Below, piece by piece: positions 7,356 to 16,416 of a stretch of 49,721 nt of DNA. The notes below the pieces were generated by a model. The model was not told the DNA's origin and did not search any database. It saw only the letters and a program-made list of their open reading frames with translations. Made by a program: the position numbers and the translations under genes. The stretch comes from an uncultured bacterium. GTDB lineage: Bacteria; Patescibacteriota; Patescibacteriia; Patescibacteriales; SZUA-104. Position 1 is the stretch's first letter. Each line of letters begins with the position of its first letter. The stretch covers positions 1 through 49,721 of the forward strand of contig CAJVWV010000007.1 of NCBI GenBank assembly GCA_913009695.1, given 5' to 3'.

Positions 7356-8584
7356 AAAGAATAATCATTGATAGCCAAAGCAGTCGGTTGTTTGTTGGAG
7401 TGGAAGTGGAACAAAACTACGATCAAAGAGGGGGACTATGTGAGGTTGGCGAAGGTCACTTAATTATTACAATTAACCCGATTGATCAGTCATACTTGAA
7501 CTATTGGAGTGACACCCTTGGCTTCACGCTACCGACTTTTTTAGTTGCCGGGCCATTTGATCCCAAATATACTCTGTCCGAACACATCATTAATAAACAT
7601 AGACTGCAAAAGGCAATAAAAGATTTTGTGGGAGACAGTAAAGCTAGACTAGAATTTTTCTGTATTGAAGAAACAGAAAAAAAACTTACTGAAGTGCTGG
7701 GAATTCCGGCATATTGCAACTTTGATGTCTCTATTCCTTTTGCGAAGAAAATTTTGTTTAAAAAAACTTGCGAAGAAATCAGTATTCCGACCTCACCTTG
7801 GTTTTATTCCGACTATCCCGAAAAAACAATTTCTCGAGTAAAGGAAGTGCTTGACAAAAAAATTCCAATTCTTCTAAAAGTTGATGACGGAACTGGCGGT
7901 ATCTCGTGTGGCGGTATTTTGAAACTTGATTCAAAAAAAGATCTTCAAGACAAAACCATTGATGACTGGCAAAATAATGGCATAAAATTTTTCAGCGAGA
8001 ATATTATTCCAGATGCTGCTATCGAAGTATCGCTACATTGGGAAATAACCGAAAATGGTACAATTGAACGAATTAAATTTTTCAATCAACTTTCTGACAA
8101 TTTTTCATATGCCGGAGCTAGCTATCCATTAAATGGTGTCGCGCCTAAAAATATCATAAAAAACCAATTAATAAACAAACTTGGTCCGCATCTTGTTAAA
8201 AAGGGCGCTAAAGGATTTTTCTGTTGCGACATTATAGTAGATAAAGATGGTATTCCCTACTGGATAGACTTAAATCCCAGAAAAGGGGCTATACTGTATG
8301 TATGGAGCTATGTAAGAAGATTGTCACAAATACACTTTAACCCCGATGAAAAAATTTACTTCCACCACAAACATTTTTCGGTGCCGCAAAAAAAAGGACT
8401 GACCTTTAATAAGATAAAAGAAACATTAATCGATTTCTTGGATCCAAATAACATTAATCCTTTTGTTGTTATTACTAATCCTGGAGTTATTCAGTATGGT
8501 TATGTTGATATTACAGGCATTTCCATTAACTCCAAGGCAGAAGCTGAACAAGTGTTTAAAGAAGCTCAGAAAAGATTAGATTAA
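7352..8584 (+). CDS. ATP-grasp ligase (amino-acid/peptide ligase type)
   Basis: 410 residues. The first ~130 form a pre-ATP-grasp region; the ATP-grasp fold follows with a nucleotide-binding lysine (LLKVDDG), the glycine-rich loop DGTGGISCGG at 179-188 and the Mg-binding DLNPR at 306-310. Such enzymes join a carboxylate to an amine or thiol through an acyl-phosphate. The N-terminal region plus a short C-terminal tail recalls peptide ligases of the pheganomycin PGM1 type, but I hold that loosely. Start ATG 7352 overlaps the previous stop (ATGA); a TTG at 7334 would contain the RBS. Arginine-dependent control suggests an arginine-related substrate. Ends before a 15-bp hairpin. Confidence 0.82.
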   Translation: MKRIIIDSQSSRLFVGVEVEQNYDQRGGLCEVGEGHLIITINPIDQSYLNYWSDTLGFTLPTFLVAGPFDPKYTLSEHIINKHRLQKAIKDFVGDSKARLEFFCIEETEKKLTEVLGIPAYCNFDVSIPFAKKILFKKTCEEISIPTSPWFYSDYPEKTISRVKEVLDKKIPILLKVDDGTGGISCGGILKLDSKKDLQDKTIDDWQNNGIKFFSENIIPDAAIEVSLHWEITENGTIERIKFFNQLSDNFSYAGASYPLNGVAPKNIIKNQLINKLGPHLVKKGAKGFFCCDIIVDKDGIPYWIDLNPRKGAILYVWSYVRRLSQIHFNPDEKIYFHHKHFSVPQKKGLTFNKIKETLIDFLDPNNINPFVVITNPGVIQYGYVDITGISINSKAEAEQVFKEAQKRLD

Positions 8585-8589
8585 ATTTC

Positions 8590-8640
8590 TTGAATAAATA
8601 GGGAAAGGATAGTATAATTTACATTATACTATCCTTTATT
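8590..8640 (+). promoter_or_regulatory. Promoter embedded in a 15-bp terminator-like hairpin
   Basis: A perfect inverted repeat, AAAGGATAGTATAAT / ATTATACTATCCTTT (8604-8618, 8623-8637, loop TTAC), with a T-rich tail is a good terminator for the ATP-grasp gene. The same bases hold a promoter, TTGAAT (8590-8595), 17-nt spacer, TATAAT (8613-8618), for the epimerase gene at 8647. Termination and initiation therefore overlap. Confidence 0.65.
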
Positions 8641-8646
8641 TTTCTT

Positions 8647-9717
8647 ATGAAAATTACAAAAATATCAATTAAAAAATTTAATGTAGAACTAAATAATTCA
8701 TTTGCATATTTTAATGTATCATTAAATTATTTGCCTTATGCGCTAATAACTCTTGAAACAAATCAAGATTTTTTTGCGTACGGTGAAGTGTCGCTCGCAT
8801 GGGATATTACCGGAGAAACTCAAGATGGCGCCTTGGAAATTGTAAATAGAGTTAAGTCGCTAATTGAGCAAAAAGAAATAAATAAAGTAAGCGATATTGA
8901 AAATATTTTACAAAACATCAATATTCATATTTATGGAAACTCAGCTTTAAAATGTGGAATTGAAATGGCGCTTTTTGATGCTTTAGGAAAAACAAAAAAA
9001 ATGCCAATATATAAATTACTAGGCGGCGCAACAAAAACATTAATTACTCCTCAAAAAGTTTTAGATTACAACGAACAAGACTTAGCCAAAATTTTCAAAA
9101 TCATTGAAAAATCATTAAGTGAAAATATAAAAATTTTTAAACTTAAAGCAGGCAACGAAAATATTATTGGGATACTTAAAAAAAATTTTGAAAAATTTCC
9201 TAAAATCAATATTGTATTAGACGTTAACCAAGGGTGGTATAGCGCCAAGAATGCAATTTCTATAATCAAACAAATTGAACATTATAATATATTGTGGATA
9301 GAACAGCCAATTTATTACAAAGATTATAATGGGCTCGCTCAAATTAAAAAAGAAACTAATATCCAGATTATGGCTGATGAAAGCTGTCATGATTTGTTAG
9401 ATTTAGAAAATTTAGACAAAAGAGGCTGTGTTGATTACATAAATATCAAACTTGCAAAAAGCGGTGGAATTTTAGAAGCAATAAAAATGATTGCATTTTG
9501 CAATAAACATGGCGTTAAATACATACTTGGAGACATGATACATTCTGAAATAGGAACAGCTTATAATTTACATGCTAGTACGTTAGGTAATTTTATGGCA
9601 TATGATTTAACGATGCCAGATAGATTAAAAAATAAAATTGCCGAAGGTATTAAATTTAAAAATTCGCAAGCCTACATTCCAAACAATAGCGGCTTAGGAA
9701 TAAAACTTATCAAATAA
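8647..9717 (+). CDS. Enolase-superfamily epimerase/racemase (MLE subgroup)
   Basis: 356 residues with an N-terminal capping domain and a (beta/alpha)8 barrel. All catalytic residues of the muconate-lactonizing subgroup are present: K165 and K167 (FKLKAG), metal ligands D192 (LDVNQG), E219 (IEQP), D244 (MADES), general base K268 (NIKLAKSGG), and D296. This pattern fits dipeptide epimerases (Ala-Glu type) and N-succinylamino acid racemases. Lying next to an M20 hydrolase, and near GNAT acyltransferases, it could belong to a route like the known GNAT/racemase/M20 desuccinylase pathway turning D- into L-amino acids, or to dipeptide turnover. No clear RBS; the embedded promoter gives a ~20-nt leader. 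Substrate unproven. Confidence 0.85.
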   Translation: MKITKISIKKFNVELNNSFAYFNVSLNYLPYALITLETNQDFFAYGEVSLAWDITGETQDGALEIVNRVKSLIEQKEINKVSDIENILQNINIHIYGNSALKCGIEMALFDALGKTKKMPIYKLLGGATKTLITPQKVLDYNEQDLAKIFKIIEKSLSENIKIFKLKAGNENIIGILKKNFEKFPKINIVLDVNQGWYSAKNAISIIKQIEHYNILWIEQPIYYKDYNGLAQIKKETNIQIMADESCHDLLDLENLDKRGCVDYINIKLAKSGGILEAIKMIAFCNKHGVKYILGDMIHSEIGTAYNLHASTLGNFMAYDLTMPDRLKNKIAEGIKFKNSQAYIPNNSGLGIKLIK

Positions 9718-9726
9718 AAGGAAAAA

Positions 9727-10827
9727 ATGAAAAATAATAAATTAAAAAAAATGCAAGATTTAATCTTAAAAGCAATTAAAATTAAGTCAATTGAATCAAG
9801 CCCGAAAGAAATTCTAAAAAGTTTAGAAATATTCAAAAAAGAATTTTCCTCTGATTTTATTATTAAAGATTACCTGTTCCAGGGTAGACCAATGATTGTT
9901 CTTAGTAATACTAAGTCAAAAAAAGTTGATTTTATACTTGCCGGCCATTCAGATGTTGTTCCGGGCCCAGATGAGCTATTTCAACCGAAAACAGAAGGAG
10001 ACATATTAAAAGGGAGAGGCGCCTACGACATGAAAGCCCCCTTAATAGCCGCCTTATTTGCTTTAAGGCAATACTTAAAGGATAGCGACAATTTAAAGGT
10101 TGCTGTTTTTATTACAACTGATGAAGAAAAAGATGGTTTAAGTTCTAAATACTTAGTTAAGGAGATTGGGTATCAAGCAAAATTTGCAATTTTACCTGAC
10201 GGTGGCAGCGAAAAAGAATTAATTACTGTTCAAAAAGGTTTTTTGCAGCTTAAGCTTATAACTGATGGTGTAAGTGCGCACGCTTCAACTCCCTTTGAAG
10301 GAGATAATCCCATACATCATATATTAACAATTTATAACGAACTATTAAAAAAATTTCCTCTGCCAACCCATGCGGATGACTGGAAAACTAGTATTTGTAT
10401 CACAAAAATAAATGCGGACGCCGGCTCAATCAACCTTATCCCAAAAACTGCCATAACATGCCTAGACATTAGATATGTCAACACCATCCATGTGAAAAAA
10501 ATTATCAATATCATTAAAAAAACAGCTCCCGGGATAAACATTAAAATTATTGCGGAAAACGAATTACTTGCTATAGATAAAAATAACCAACATGTTGCCA
10601 CCCTTAAAAATGCGATGAATAAATTTTCTGATAAACCAGTAAAATTATCAAGAGAATGCAGCACTTCTGATGCTGTGTTTTTATCAGAACAAGGAATACC
10701 ATCCGTACTCTTTAGGCCGAAAGGCGGAGGAACGCACCAATACGAAGAATGGGTAAGCCAGGAATCCTTAGTTAATTTTTATAAAATTATTTTAAATTTC
10801 TTGAAAAAGTATAATATTGGCAACTAA
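9727..10827 (+). CDS. M20-family metallohydrolase (ArgE/DapE/dipeptidase type)
   Basis: 366-residue di-zinc amidohydrolase. Zn ligands and catalytic residues: H74 and D76 (AGHSDVVPG), bridging D101 (GRGAYDMK), catalytic E133 and E134 (TTDEEKDG), later D198-region LPDGGSEKE and the C-terminal His in GGGTHQYEEW. The lid domain has AHASTPFEGDNP. Family members remove acyl groups (acetyl, succinyl) from amino acids or split dipeptides. It starts 9 nt after the racemase stop with AAAGGA, so both are one operon; an N-acyl product of the racemase would be an obvious substrate. It is distinct from the second M20 protein at 13502. Confidence 0.87.
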   Translation: MKNNKLKKMQDLILKAIKIKSIESSPKEILKSLEIFKKEFSSDFIIKDYLFQGRPMIVLSNTKSKKVDFILAGHSDVVPGPDELFQPKTEGDILKGRGAYDMKAPLIAALFALRQYLKDSDNLKVAVFITTDEEKDGLSSKYLVKEIGYQAKFAILPDGGSEKELITVQKGFLQLKLITDGVSAHASTPFEGDNPIHHILTIYNELLKKFPLPTHADDWKTSICITKINADAGSINLIPKTAITCLDIRYVNTIHVKKIINIIKKTAPGINIKIIAENELLAIDKNNQHVATLKNAMNKFSDKPVKLSRECSTSDAVFLSEQGIPSVLFRPKGGGTHQYEEWVSQESLVNFYKIILNFLKKYNIGN

Positions 10828-10869
10828 CTATCTTTATAATTACTTTAAATTATAAAAAATAAAAAGCAT

Positions 10870-10898
10870 AAATTATTATTATTTTAGAATAATAATTT
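10870..10898 (+). repeat. 11-bp AT hairpin before argG
   Basis: AAATTATTATT / AATAATAATTT with a seven-base loop. It has no good T-tract, so it may be a weak terminator or an mRNA 5' structure. A -10-like GATAAT follows just before the argG ATG. Confidence 0.45.
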
Positions 10899-10914
10899 AG
10901 TATGCGATAATATT

Positions 10915-12174
10915 ATGAAAAAAGAATCAAATTATGTAAAAGTCGCTTCACATGAAGCAAAAAAAGGAGAATTTAAAAAATGCCTTCTTCTGTATTCAGG
11001 AGGATTAGATACTTCTGTTATGCTTAAATGGATACAGGAAGAGTATGCCTGTGAAATTATAGCCCTGACTATTGATCTTGGTCAGACCGCGGACAACCTT
11101 GAAGAAATAAAACAAAAAGGATTAAAGTTGGGGGCAAAAAATGTAATAATTTATGATGCGAAAGATAAATTTGCGGACATCCTTCTTGCGGAAGCAATAA
11201 AAGCTAACGCGGATTATCAAGGTGGATATGCCTTGAGCACGCCGCTTGGCAGGGTAATAATTTCAGAAGCGGCGGTAAAAATCGCAAAAGAATACGACTG
11301 CACTGTTATTGCCCATGGATGCACGGGAAAAGGAAACGATCAAGTTAGATTTGAGGGCTATATGACTACATTAAATCCTAAGATAAAAATAATTGCCCCG
11401 GTAAGAGAATGGGGCATGGGAAGACAAGAAGAAATTGAGTATGCCAAAAAACATAATATTCCAATTAAGCAGCAGGCAGACAAACCTTATTCATATGATG
11501 AAAATATGTGGGGCAATACAGGGGAAGGCGGGGAAATAGAAGATCCAAAACTTACCCCTCCTTTAAAAAATATTTTACAATGGTGCAAAACTTTAGAGGA
11601 CGCCGAAAACAAAGAAGAAATTATTGAGATTAATTTTTTTCAAGGTGTACCCAAAAAATTAAACGGTATGGATATGAAATTAAGCGATCTAATTATGGAA
11701 TGCAACAAAATCGGCGCGAAGCATGGCGTAGGCGTTTTTCATCTTATTGAAGACAGATTAGTTGGATTAAAAGTAAGAGGAGTATATGAAAATCCAGGAG
11801 CAAGTATTTTAATTCAAGCGCATAAAAAACTTGAGCAATTAGTTTCTACCAGAGAAGAAAATGAACTAAAAAGATTTATGGATACAAAGTGGGCATATTT
11901 GACATATGCGGCAAAATGGTATGATCCTGTGATGCATCATATTTATGCTTTTATAAATAGCCAAAATAAAAAAGTGACAGGAAAAGTAAAAGTAAAATTA
12001 TTTAAAGGCAACATTGATGTAGTAGCGTTAGAGTCAAAATATTCTCTTTTTGATGAAAATCTCGCAACCTTTGAAAGAAATGCATCGTTTAATCAAAATG
12101 CTTCAGCCGGATTTATTGAAATATATAATCTTGCTCAAAAGACAGCATTTAATCTTTACGATTTTAAGGACTAA
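10915..12174 (+). CDS. argG: Argininosuccinate synthase
   Basis: 419 residues. Catalyses citrulline + aspartate + ATP to argininosuccinate, the penultimate step to arginine. The PP-loop is SGGLDTS at 28-34, followed by typical blocks such as YALSTPLGR, AHGCTGKGNDQVRFE and the aspartate/citrulline region PYSYDENMWG. A ~20-residue N-terminal extension precedes the usual start; no RBS or better ATG is visible, so ATG 10915 is retained. argH follows after 14 nt. In this island the pair would convert citrulline to arginine. Confidence 0.96.
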   Translation: MKKESNYVKVASHEAKKGEFKKCLLLYSGGLDTSVMLKWIQEEYACEIIALTIDLGQTADNLEEIKQKGLKLGAKNVIIYDAKDKFADILLAEAIKANADYQGGYALSTPLGRVIISEAAVKIAKEYDCTVIAHGCTGKGNDQVRFEGYMTTLNPKIKIIAPVREWGMGRQEEIEYAKKHNIPIKQQADKPYSYDENMWGNTGEGGEIEDPKLTPPLKNILQWCKTLEDAENKEEIIEINFFQGVPKKLNGMDMKLSDLIMECNKIGAKHGVGVFHLIEDRLVGLKVRGVYENPGASILIQAHKKLEQLVSTREENELKRFMDTKWAYLTYAAKWYDPVMHHIYAFINSQNKKVTGKVKVKLFKGNIDVVALESKYSLFDENLATFERNASFNQNASAGFIEIYNLAQKTAFNLYDFKD

Positions 12175-12188
12175 CTTAAATCCTAATT

Positions 12189-13388
12189 ATGCGCAAAAAT
12201 AAACTTTGGCAAACAAACGATAGCAATCTACATCCATTAGTGGAAGCTTTTACGGTTGGCGGCGATTACATGCTTGACCAGCAACTTTTACCTTATGACA
12301 TCCGGGCAAGCATTGCTCATGCTGAAATGCTTTTTGAAATAGGCATATTAAATAAAGAAGAGTTAACTCGGGCAAAAAAGGGTCTAAATGAAATATTGTC
12401 TAAGTGGAAAAATAATGAATTTATCGTTAAAAAAGAGCAAGAAGATGGACATACGGCAATTGAGCAGTATCTAACCGAAAATCATGGAGATGTTGGTAAA
12501 AAAATTCATACGGGAAGAAGCAGAAATGACCAATCATTGGTTATGGTTAGATTATTTATGAAAGAAAAGTTAATAGAAATACAAAAAGAATTAAATAATC
12601 TAACAACAGTTTTTGATAAAAAAATTCAAGAAAATATAAACATTTTGATGCCCGGCTATACTCATTTGCAAAAAGCTATGCCGACAACAGTCGCTATATG
12701 GTTAGATTCTTTTTTATCTGCCCTTAAGGATTTTGAAATTTCATTACAGTCAACAATAAAAATAATTGATCAAAATCCGTTAGGCTCGGCTTCAGGGTTT
12801 GGTATAAGTAATTTTCGGTTAAATAGAAAATTTACCGCGAAAAAATTAAACTTTAAAAAAGTTCAAGAAAATTCAATGTATTGCGGGTTGTCTAGGGGGT
12901 ACTTCGAAAATATTGCCTTGCAAACATTATCACAAGTGATGATCATTTCCGGAAAGCTTGCTAATGACATGCTGTTGTTTACAACACAAGAATTTAATTT
13001 TTTTTCATTGCCAAACAACTTTACAACAGGATCATCAATTATGCCGCAAAAAAGAAATTATGATATTTTTGAAATAATGAGAGGAAATGTAAATGTATAC
13101 AATTCATATCAAAATCAAATTCAAAATATAATTTCTTCAATTGGCAGCGGCTATCAAAGAGATCTGCAATTAACAAAAAAACCATTTGTTCAAGGTGTGA
13201 ATTTATGTGAGATAACCGTAAAATTATTAATAGAAATTATTACATCAATACAAGTCAACGAGGATATACTGAAAAAATCAATGACAAAAGATTTGTTTGT
13301 TACAAATGATGTATATGAACTTGTAAAAAATGGAAAAAATTTTAGAGAAGCATATATTGAGATAAAAAATAAATGGAATAAAAAATAA
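12189..13388 (+). CDS. argH: Argininosuccinate lyase
   Basis: 399 residues, fumarase/aspartase superfamily; splits argininosuccinate into arginine and fumarate. Signatures: TGRSRNDQ (conserved region 1), PGYTHLQKAMPTT (region 2) and the catalytic-loop signature GSSIMPQKRN (region 3). It is about 60 residues shorter than most bacterial ArgH, mainly at the C-terminus, which is still coherent (VNEDILKKSM, FREAYIEI). It sits 14 nt after argG and must be co-transcribed. All key catalytic segments remain, so it is likely active. Confidence 0.95.
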   Translation: MRKNKLWQTNDSNLHPLVEAFTVGGDYMLDQQLLPYDIRASIAHAEMLFEIGILNKEELTRAKKGLNEILSKWKNNEFIVKKEQEDGHTAIEQYLTENHGDVGKKIHTGRSRNDQSLVMVRLFMKEKLIEIQKELNNLTTVFDKKIQENINILMPGYTHLQKAMPTTVAIWLDSFLSALKDFEISLQSTIKIIDQNPLGSASGFGISNFRLNRKFTAKKLNFKKVQENSMYCGLSRGYFENIALQTLSQVMIISGKLANDMLLFTTQEFNFFSLPNNFTTGSSIMPQKRNYDIFEIMRGNVNVYNSYQNQIQNIISSIGSGYQRDLQLTKKPFVQGVNLCEITVKLLIEIITSIQVNEDILKKSMTKDLFVTNDVYELVKNGKNFREAYIEIKNKWNKK

Positions 13389-13501
13389 AAAGAGCGTCAA
13401 TTATATTAGTTGGTCTTATATATGGTTGACTAAAGTTTTTTTAAATGATAAGGTGTTTTTATCAAAAGATCTTTAAAACTAAAAATAAACGGAGGCGTAA
13501 A

Positions 13502-14674
13502 ATGAAATTATTAGAATTAGCAGAAAAATTAATTAGCTTTAACACAGTAAGTCAGCAATCAAGTACGCAGGGAATTTCTGATTTTATTAGTAATTACTGC
13601 GAAGGTGCAGGTTTTAAAATTGAACAATATCCATATGAACTGCCAAACGAAAAGCTGAAAAAAATCAATGTCGTAGCTCGTAAAGGGAGTAGTGAAAGTA
13701 AACTTGCCCTTTCGGGTCATATGGATACAGTGCCCTTTGATAAGGCGAAATGGTCTACTGACCCGCTCAAACTTACCTTAATTGACAACAAATATTATGG
13801 AATGGGTATTGCAGACATGAAACTTTTTCTTGCAATTGCCATGAAAGCGGGAGAGGCTATTAAAGAGTCTGAACTAAAGCACCCATTCGCCCTATACTTT
13901 ACTAGCGACGAAGAAGTGGGCTGCCTTGGCGCAAGACAATTAATTCGCCAAAATAAAATTCATGTAGCAAATTCAATTGTAATCGGAGAACCGACCAACA
14001 TGGCCCCTCTAAATCTTCATAAAGGATACATATTCGTAAGAATAATATTGAAGGGTAAGTCTGGACACGGCTCTGACCAGAGAACAGGAAGAAGCGTTAT
14101 CCATTTAGCTCTTATGCCTATACTGCAAAAATTGTTCATGTTTGAAGAGATGCTCAAAAAAATAACGGACAAACGATTTACCCCCCCATATCCGACATTA
14201 AACATTGGTGTTATTACAACAGACGGAGAGAAAAAAGATGACAAATCTTCAAAAAACAAACTTGCAGAATACTGTAAAATTGATCTTGAAATACGACCTA
14301 TTCCCGGTCAGAGTTCGAATGAACTATATTCAATTTTAGAGCGCCTACTAACAGAAACTATAAGAGAAATTGATGGAATTGAAATAATGTTCAAACTTGA
14401 ACGCACACCAACCCCAGCTATGATAACTAGTGAAAAAACAGAAATAGCTCAAGCTGTAAAAAAAATCAGCGGAGAATCGATGGATTCTGTATGCTTTAAT
14501 ACTGAAGGCGGAGTTTTTAATAAAAACGGATCTGAAACAATAATCTGGGGGCCTGGCAGCATTAAGCAGGCTCATCAACCCAGGGAGTATGTTGATGCCC
14601 GTTTTTTGCAACAAAACATCGTTGATCAGTATATAAGCTTAATAAGAGAATTCTGCTGTAAAGGAGGAAAATAA
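13502..14674 (+). CDS. M20 deacetylase, ArgE/DapE-like
   Basis: 390 residues. Zinc and catalytic motifs: SGHMDTVP (His, Asp), GMGIADMK (bridging Asp), TSDEEVGCLGA (catalytic Glu pair), IGEPT and a C-terminal GPGSIKQAHQPREYV with the last Zn-binding His. The order and spacing fit acetylornithine deacetylase/succinyl-diaminopimelate desuccinylase. ATG 13502 is preceded by GGAGGCG; the frame is open up to an ATG at 13445 (19 more codons with a run of Arg/Lys codons) but that start has no RBS. One base separates it from the next gene, an acetylglutamate-synthase-like protein, so acetylated ornithine-pathway intermediates are the likely substrates. Confidence 0.88.
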   Translation: MKLLELAEKLISFNTVSQQSSTQGISDFISNYCEGAGFKIEQYPYELPNEKLKKINVVARKGSSESKLALSGHMDTVPFDKAKWSTDPLKLTLIDNKYYGMGIADMKLFLAIAMKAGEAIKESELKHPFALYFTSDEEVGCLGARQLIRQNKIHVANSIVIGEPTNMAPLNLHKGYIFVRIILKGKSGHGSDQRTGRSVIHLALMPILQKLFMFEEMLKKITDKRFTPPYPTLNIGVITTDGEKKDDKSSKNKLAEYCKIDLEIRPIPGQSSNELYSILERLLTETIREIDGIEIMFKLERTPTPAMITSEKTEIAQAVKKISGESMDSVCFNTEGGVFNKNGSETIIWGPGSIKQAHQPREYVDARFLQQNIVDQYISLIREFCCKGGK

Positions 14675-14675
14675 G

Positions 14676-15722
14676 ATGAAAGAATTGCGCGTAATAATTG
14701 AAACTTTGAAATATGTACAGGATTTCAGAGACTCTATAATATTCATCAAACTTGGTGGAAAAATTATAGGTCGAGCTAAAGAGCTTGGTATTATCAAGGA
14801 CATATGCCTGCTTAAAAAAATAGGGATTAACATTATTGTAGCCCTTAACTCAAATGATGTTGACAAGGATCAATGGAAAAATCCCGAATGCAGTTTTCAG
14901 TATTTAGACATTGAAACCGCGGGAGAAACTCACAAATACTTATCCCAAGGAAAAATCCCGGTCATACATTGTCTTCACACAAAAAGCATGTCAAGCGACA
15001 AAACGATCGCCACTCTAAGCGGCAAACTCCGTTCAAATAAGCTGATTTATGTTACTGACCGTGAAGGAGTATTTGACAATAAAAAACAGCTCATTCGGGA
15101 AGCATCTGTTAATAGTGTAAGAGAGCTAATTGCCAGTAAGGCTGTAACCAGTAGAATGAAAGAAAAACTTGAGTCTGCAATAAAAGCATGTGAACTGGGA
15201 GTTTACCGCGTGCATATTATTAGTGGATTTAAGAAGGGATCATTGCTCAAGGAAATATTTTCCTGTGATGGAGTTGGTACCATGATATACAGCGTATCGC
15301 CCTATACTAACATACGAAAGGCAAAACCAGAAGACATTGGCAACATTTTTGATATACTAAAAAGCTCACTAACAACTTCCATTAATTATGCCGATATATC
15401 ATCAAAAATTGAAAACTTCTATGTTTTCACTGTAGATGAACAAATACATGGCTGCGTAATGATGGAAGAAAACACTGAATCAGGAATAGCTGAACTGATT
15501 TTTGCAGCGACATCACCTTCTTATGAAAGCTCCGAAGCAATAAAAGAGTTAATAGAGTATATTATCCAAAAAGAAGTATCCAGGAAAATAAAAAAAATTA
15601 TTCTGGAACCGGAAAAAAATTCTATTTGGCTTGGCTTGTACCCATGGTTTTTGCAACTGGGTTTTAAGAAAGAAGAAGAAGAAAAAGAACAAAATAAAGC
15701 ATGGATTAAATCCCTAAAATAA
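14676..15722 (+). CDS. AAK + GNAT protein, N-acetylglutamate synthase-like
   Basis: 348 residues. Residues ~1-210 are an amino-acid-kinase (NAGK-like) domain: FIKLGGK near the N-terminus and VHIISGFKKGSLLKEIF...GVGTMI, the hallmark end of the NAGK/NAGS kinase domain. The ATP/acyl glycine patch of true kinases (HGGG) is replaced by LNSND, suggesting a regulatory non-kinase domain as in ArgA. Residues ~215-348 form a GNAT acetyltransferase domain (IRKAKPED..., FLQLGFKKE). So it probably makes N-acetylglutamate from glutamate and acetyl-CoA, the first step of ornithine synthesis. RBS AAGGAGG; one nt after the deacetylase. Terminator follows. ArgB, ArgC, ArgD and ArgF are not in this window. Confidence 0.8.
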   Translation: MKELRVIIETLKYVQDFRDSIIFIKLGGKIIGRAKELGIIKDICLLKKIGINIIVALNSNDVDKDQWKNPECSFQYLDIETAGETHKYLSQGKIPVIHCLHTKSMSSDKTIATLSGKLRSNKLIYVTDREGVFDNKKQLIREASVNSVRELIASKAVTSRMKEKLESAIKACELGVYRVHIISGFKKGSLLKEIFSCDGVGTMIYSVSPYTNIRKAKPEDIGNIFDILKSSLTTSINYADISSKIENFYVFTVDEQIHGCVMMEENTESGIAELIFAATSPSYESSEAIKELIEYIIQKEVSRKIKKIILEPEKNSIWLGLYPWFLQLGFKKEEEEKEQNKAWIKSLK

Positions 15723-15726
15723 GAAA

Positions 15727-15757
15727 AAGCACTCGATATAAATCGAGTGCTTATTTT
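15727..15757 (+). terminator. Terminator of the arginine island
   Basis: AAGCACTCGAT/ATCGAGTGCTT stem with ATAA loop and T-rich tail, five bases after the stop codon. Confidence 0.88.
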
Positions 15758-15774
15758 TTATCATATTTGAAATT

Positions 15775-16286
15775 CTACAAAGTTGAAAACCATACGGATG
15801 TATTATGCTTTTTATGCGCATAATATCTATCTTCGCCAACAGTACTTAATTTTTGACCAGACAAAACGTACTTTTTGAAACCATATTTATTTAATAAATT
15901 TTCGTCCAGTCCCCCCCCAATAGCGTAACAATTGTCTTATAGCCTCTTCGTCTAATTCTCTTTATAATACTCTCCACTAGACTCATCTCATGACCTTGAT
16001 TCTTATAAGAATCAGCAACTGTTAAATGCACTATTTCCACAGCTGACTCTACTTCAGATAAAACCCTAAAACCAATCACACCGACAATCTCTTCTTCAAC
16101 TACAAGGTTTATATAATTTTTATGGTTCCTTTCAAGGTAATCTAAGCTACGATCAACAGGACCTGCTTTTTGCACGCTAATCAATGCTTTCCATAGCATT
16201 TTAAATTTTGGGTCACCTGTTTTATTGATGTCATCTACTTCAGTAATCTTAACATCTTCATGCTTAATATCTTTCTTTTTTTTCAT
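15775..16286 (-). pseudogene. GNAT acetyltransferase, frameshifted at a G8 run
   Basis: Acetyltransferase of the GNAT fold, related to the gene upstream (16417-16902). The intact reading frame from ATG 16286 gives 131 residues with the acetyl-CoA region VVEEEIVGVIGFR...YKNQGHE and stops early at 15891. The break coincides with eight C on the plus strand (15911-15918). With one more (or two fewer) G the frame continues as DENLLNKYGFKKYVLSGQK and beyond to a TAG at 15775, which is the expected GNAT C-terminus. Either a sequencing/assembly error, a recent mutation, or a phase-variable tract. RBS AAAAGGAGA precedes the ATG. Confidence 0.75.
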
Positions 16287-16362
16287 CTTTCAATTCTCCT
16301 TTTTAAAAATTTAGAAAAGAACATTCTCCAATACCTAGTAATTCTTTATGAACTACACATCT

Positions 16363-16392
16363 ATTATATACACAATACGCTTTAATTTACAA
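16363..16392 (-). promoter_or_regulatory. Possible promoter of the frameshifted GNAT gene
   Basis: Minus strand TTGTAA, 18-nt spacer, TATAAT. No biased leader ORF follows. Confidence 0.5.
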
Positions 16393-16416
16393 TAGTTTAG
16401 TTAAAACTTAGTTATA

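Noticed and set aside
10332-10664. 110-residue minus-strand ORF
   Set aside because: Antisense to a clear M20 hydrolase with all catalytic motifs.
13445-13501. N-terminal extension of the ArgE-like protein with RRRK, or an arginine leader
   Set aside because: In frame with the gene without a stop, no RBS and no terminator; the CGG AGG CGT codons are simply the Shine-Dalgarno region.
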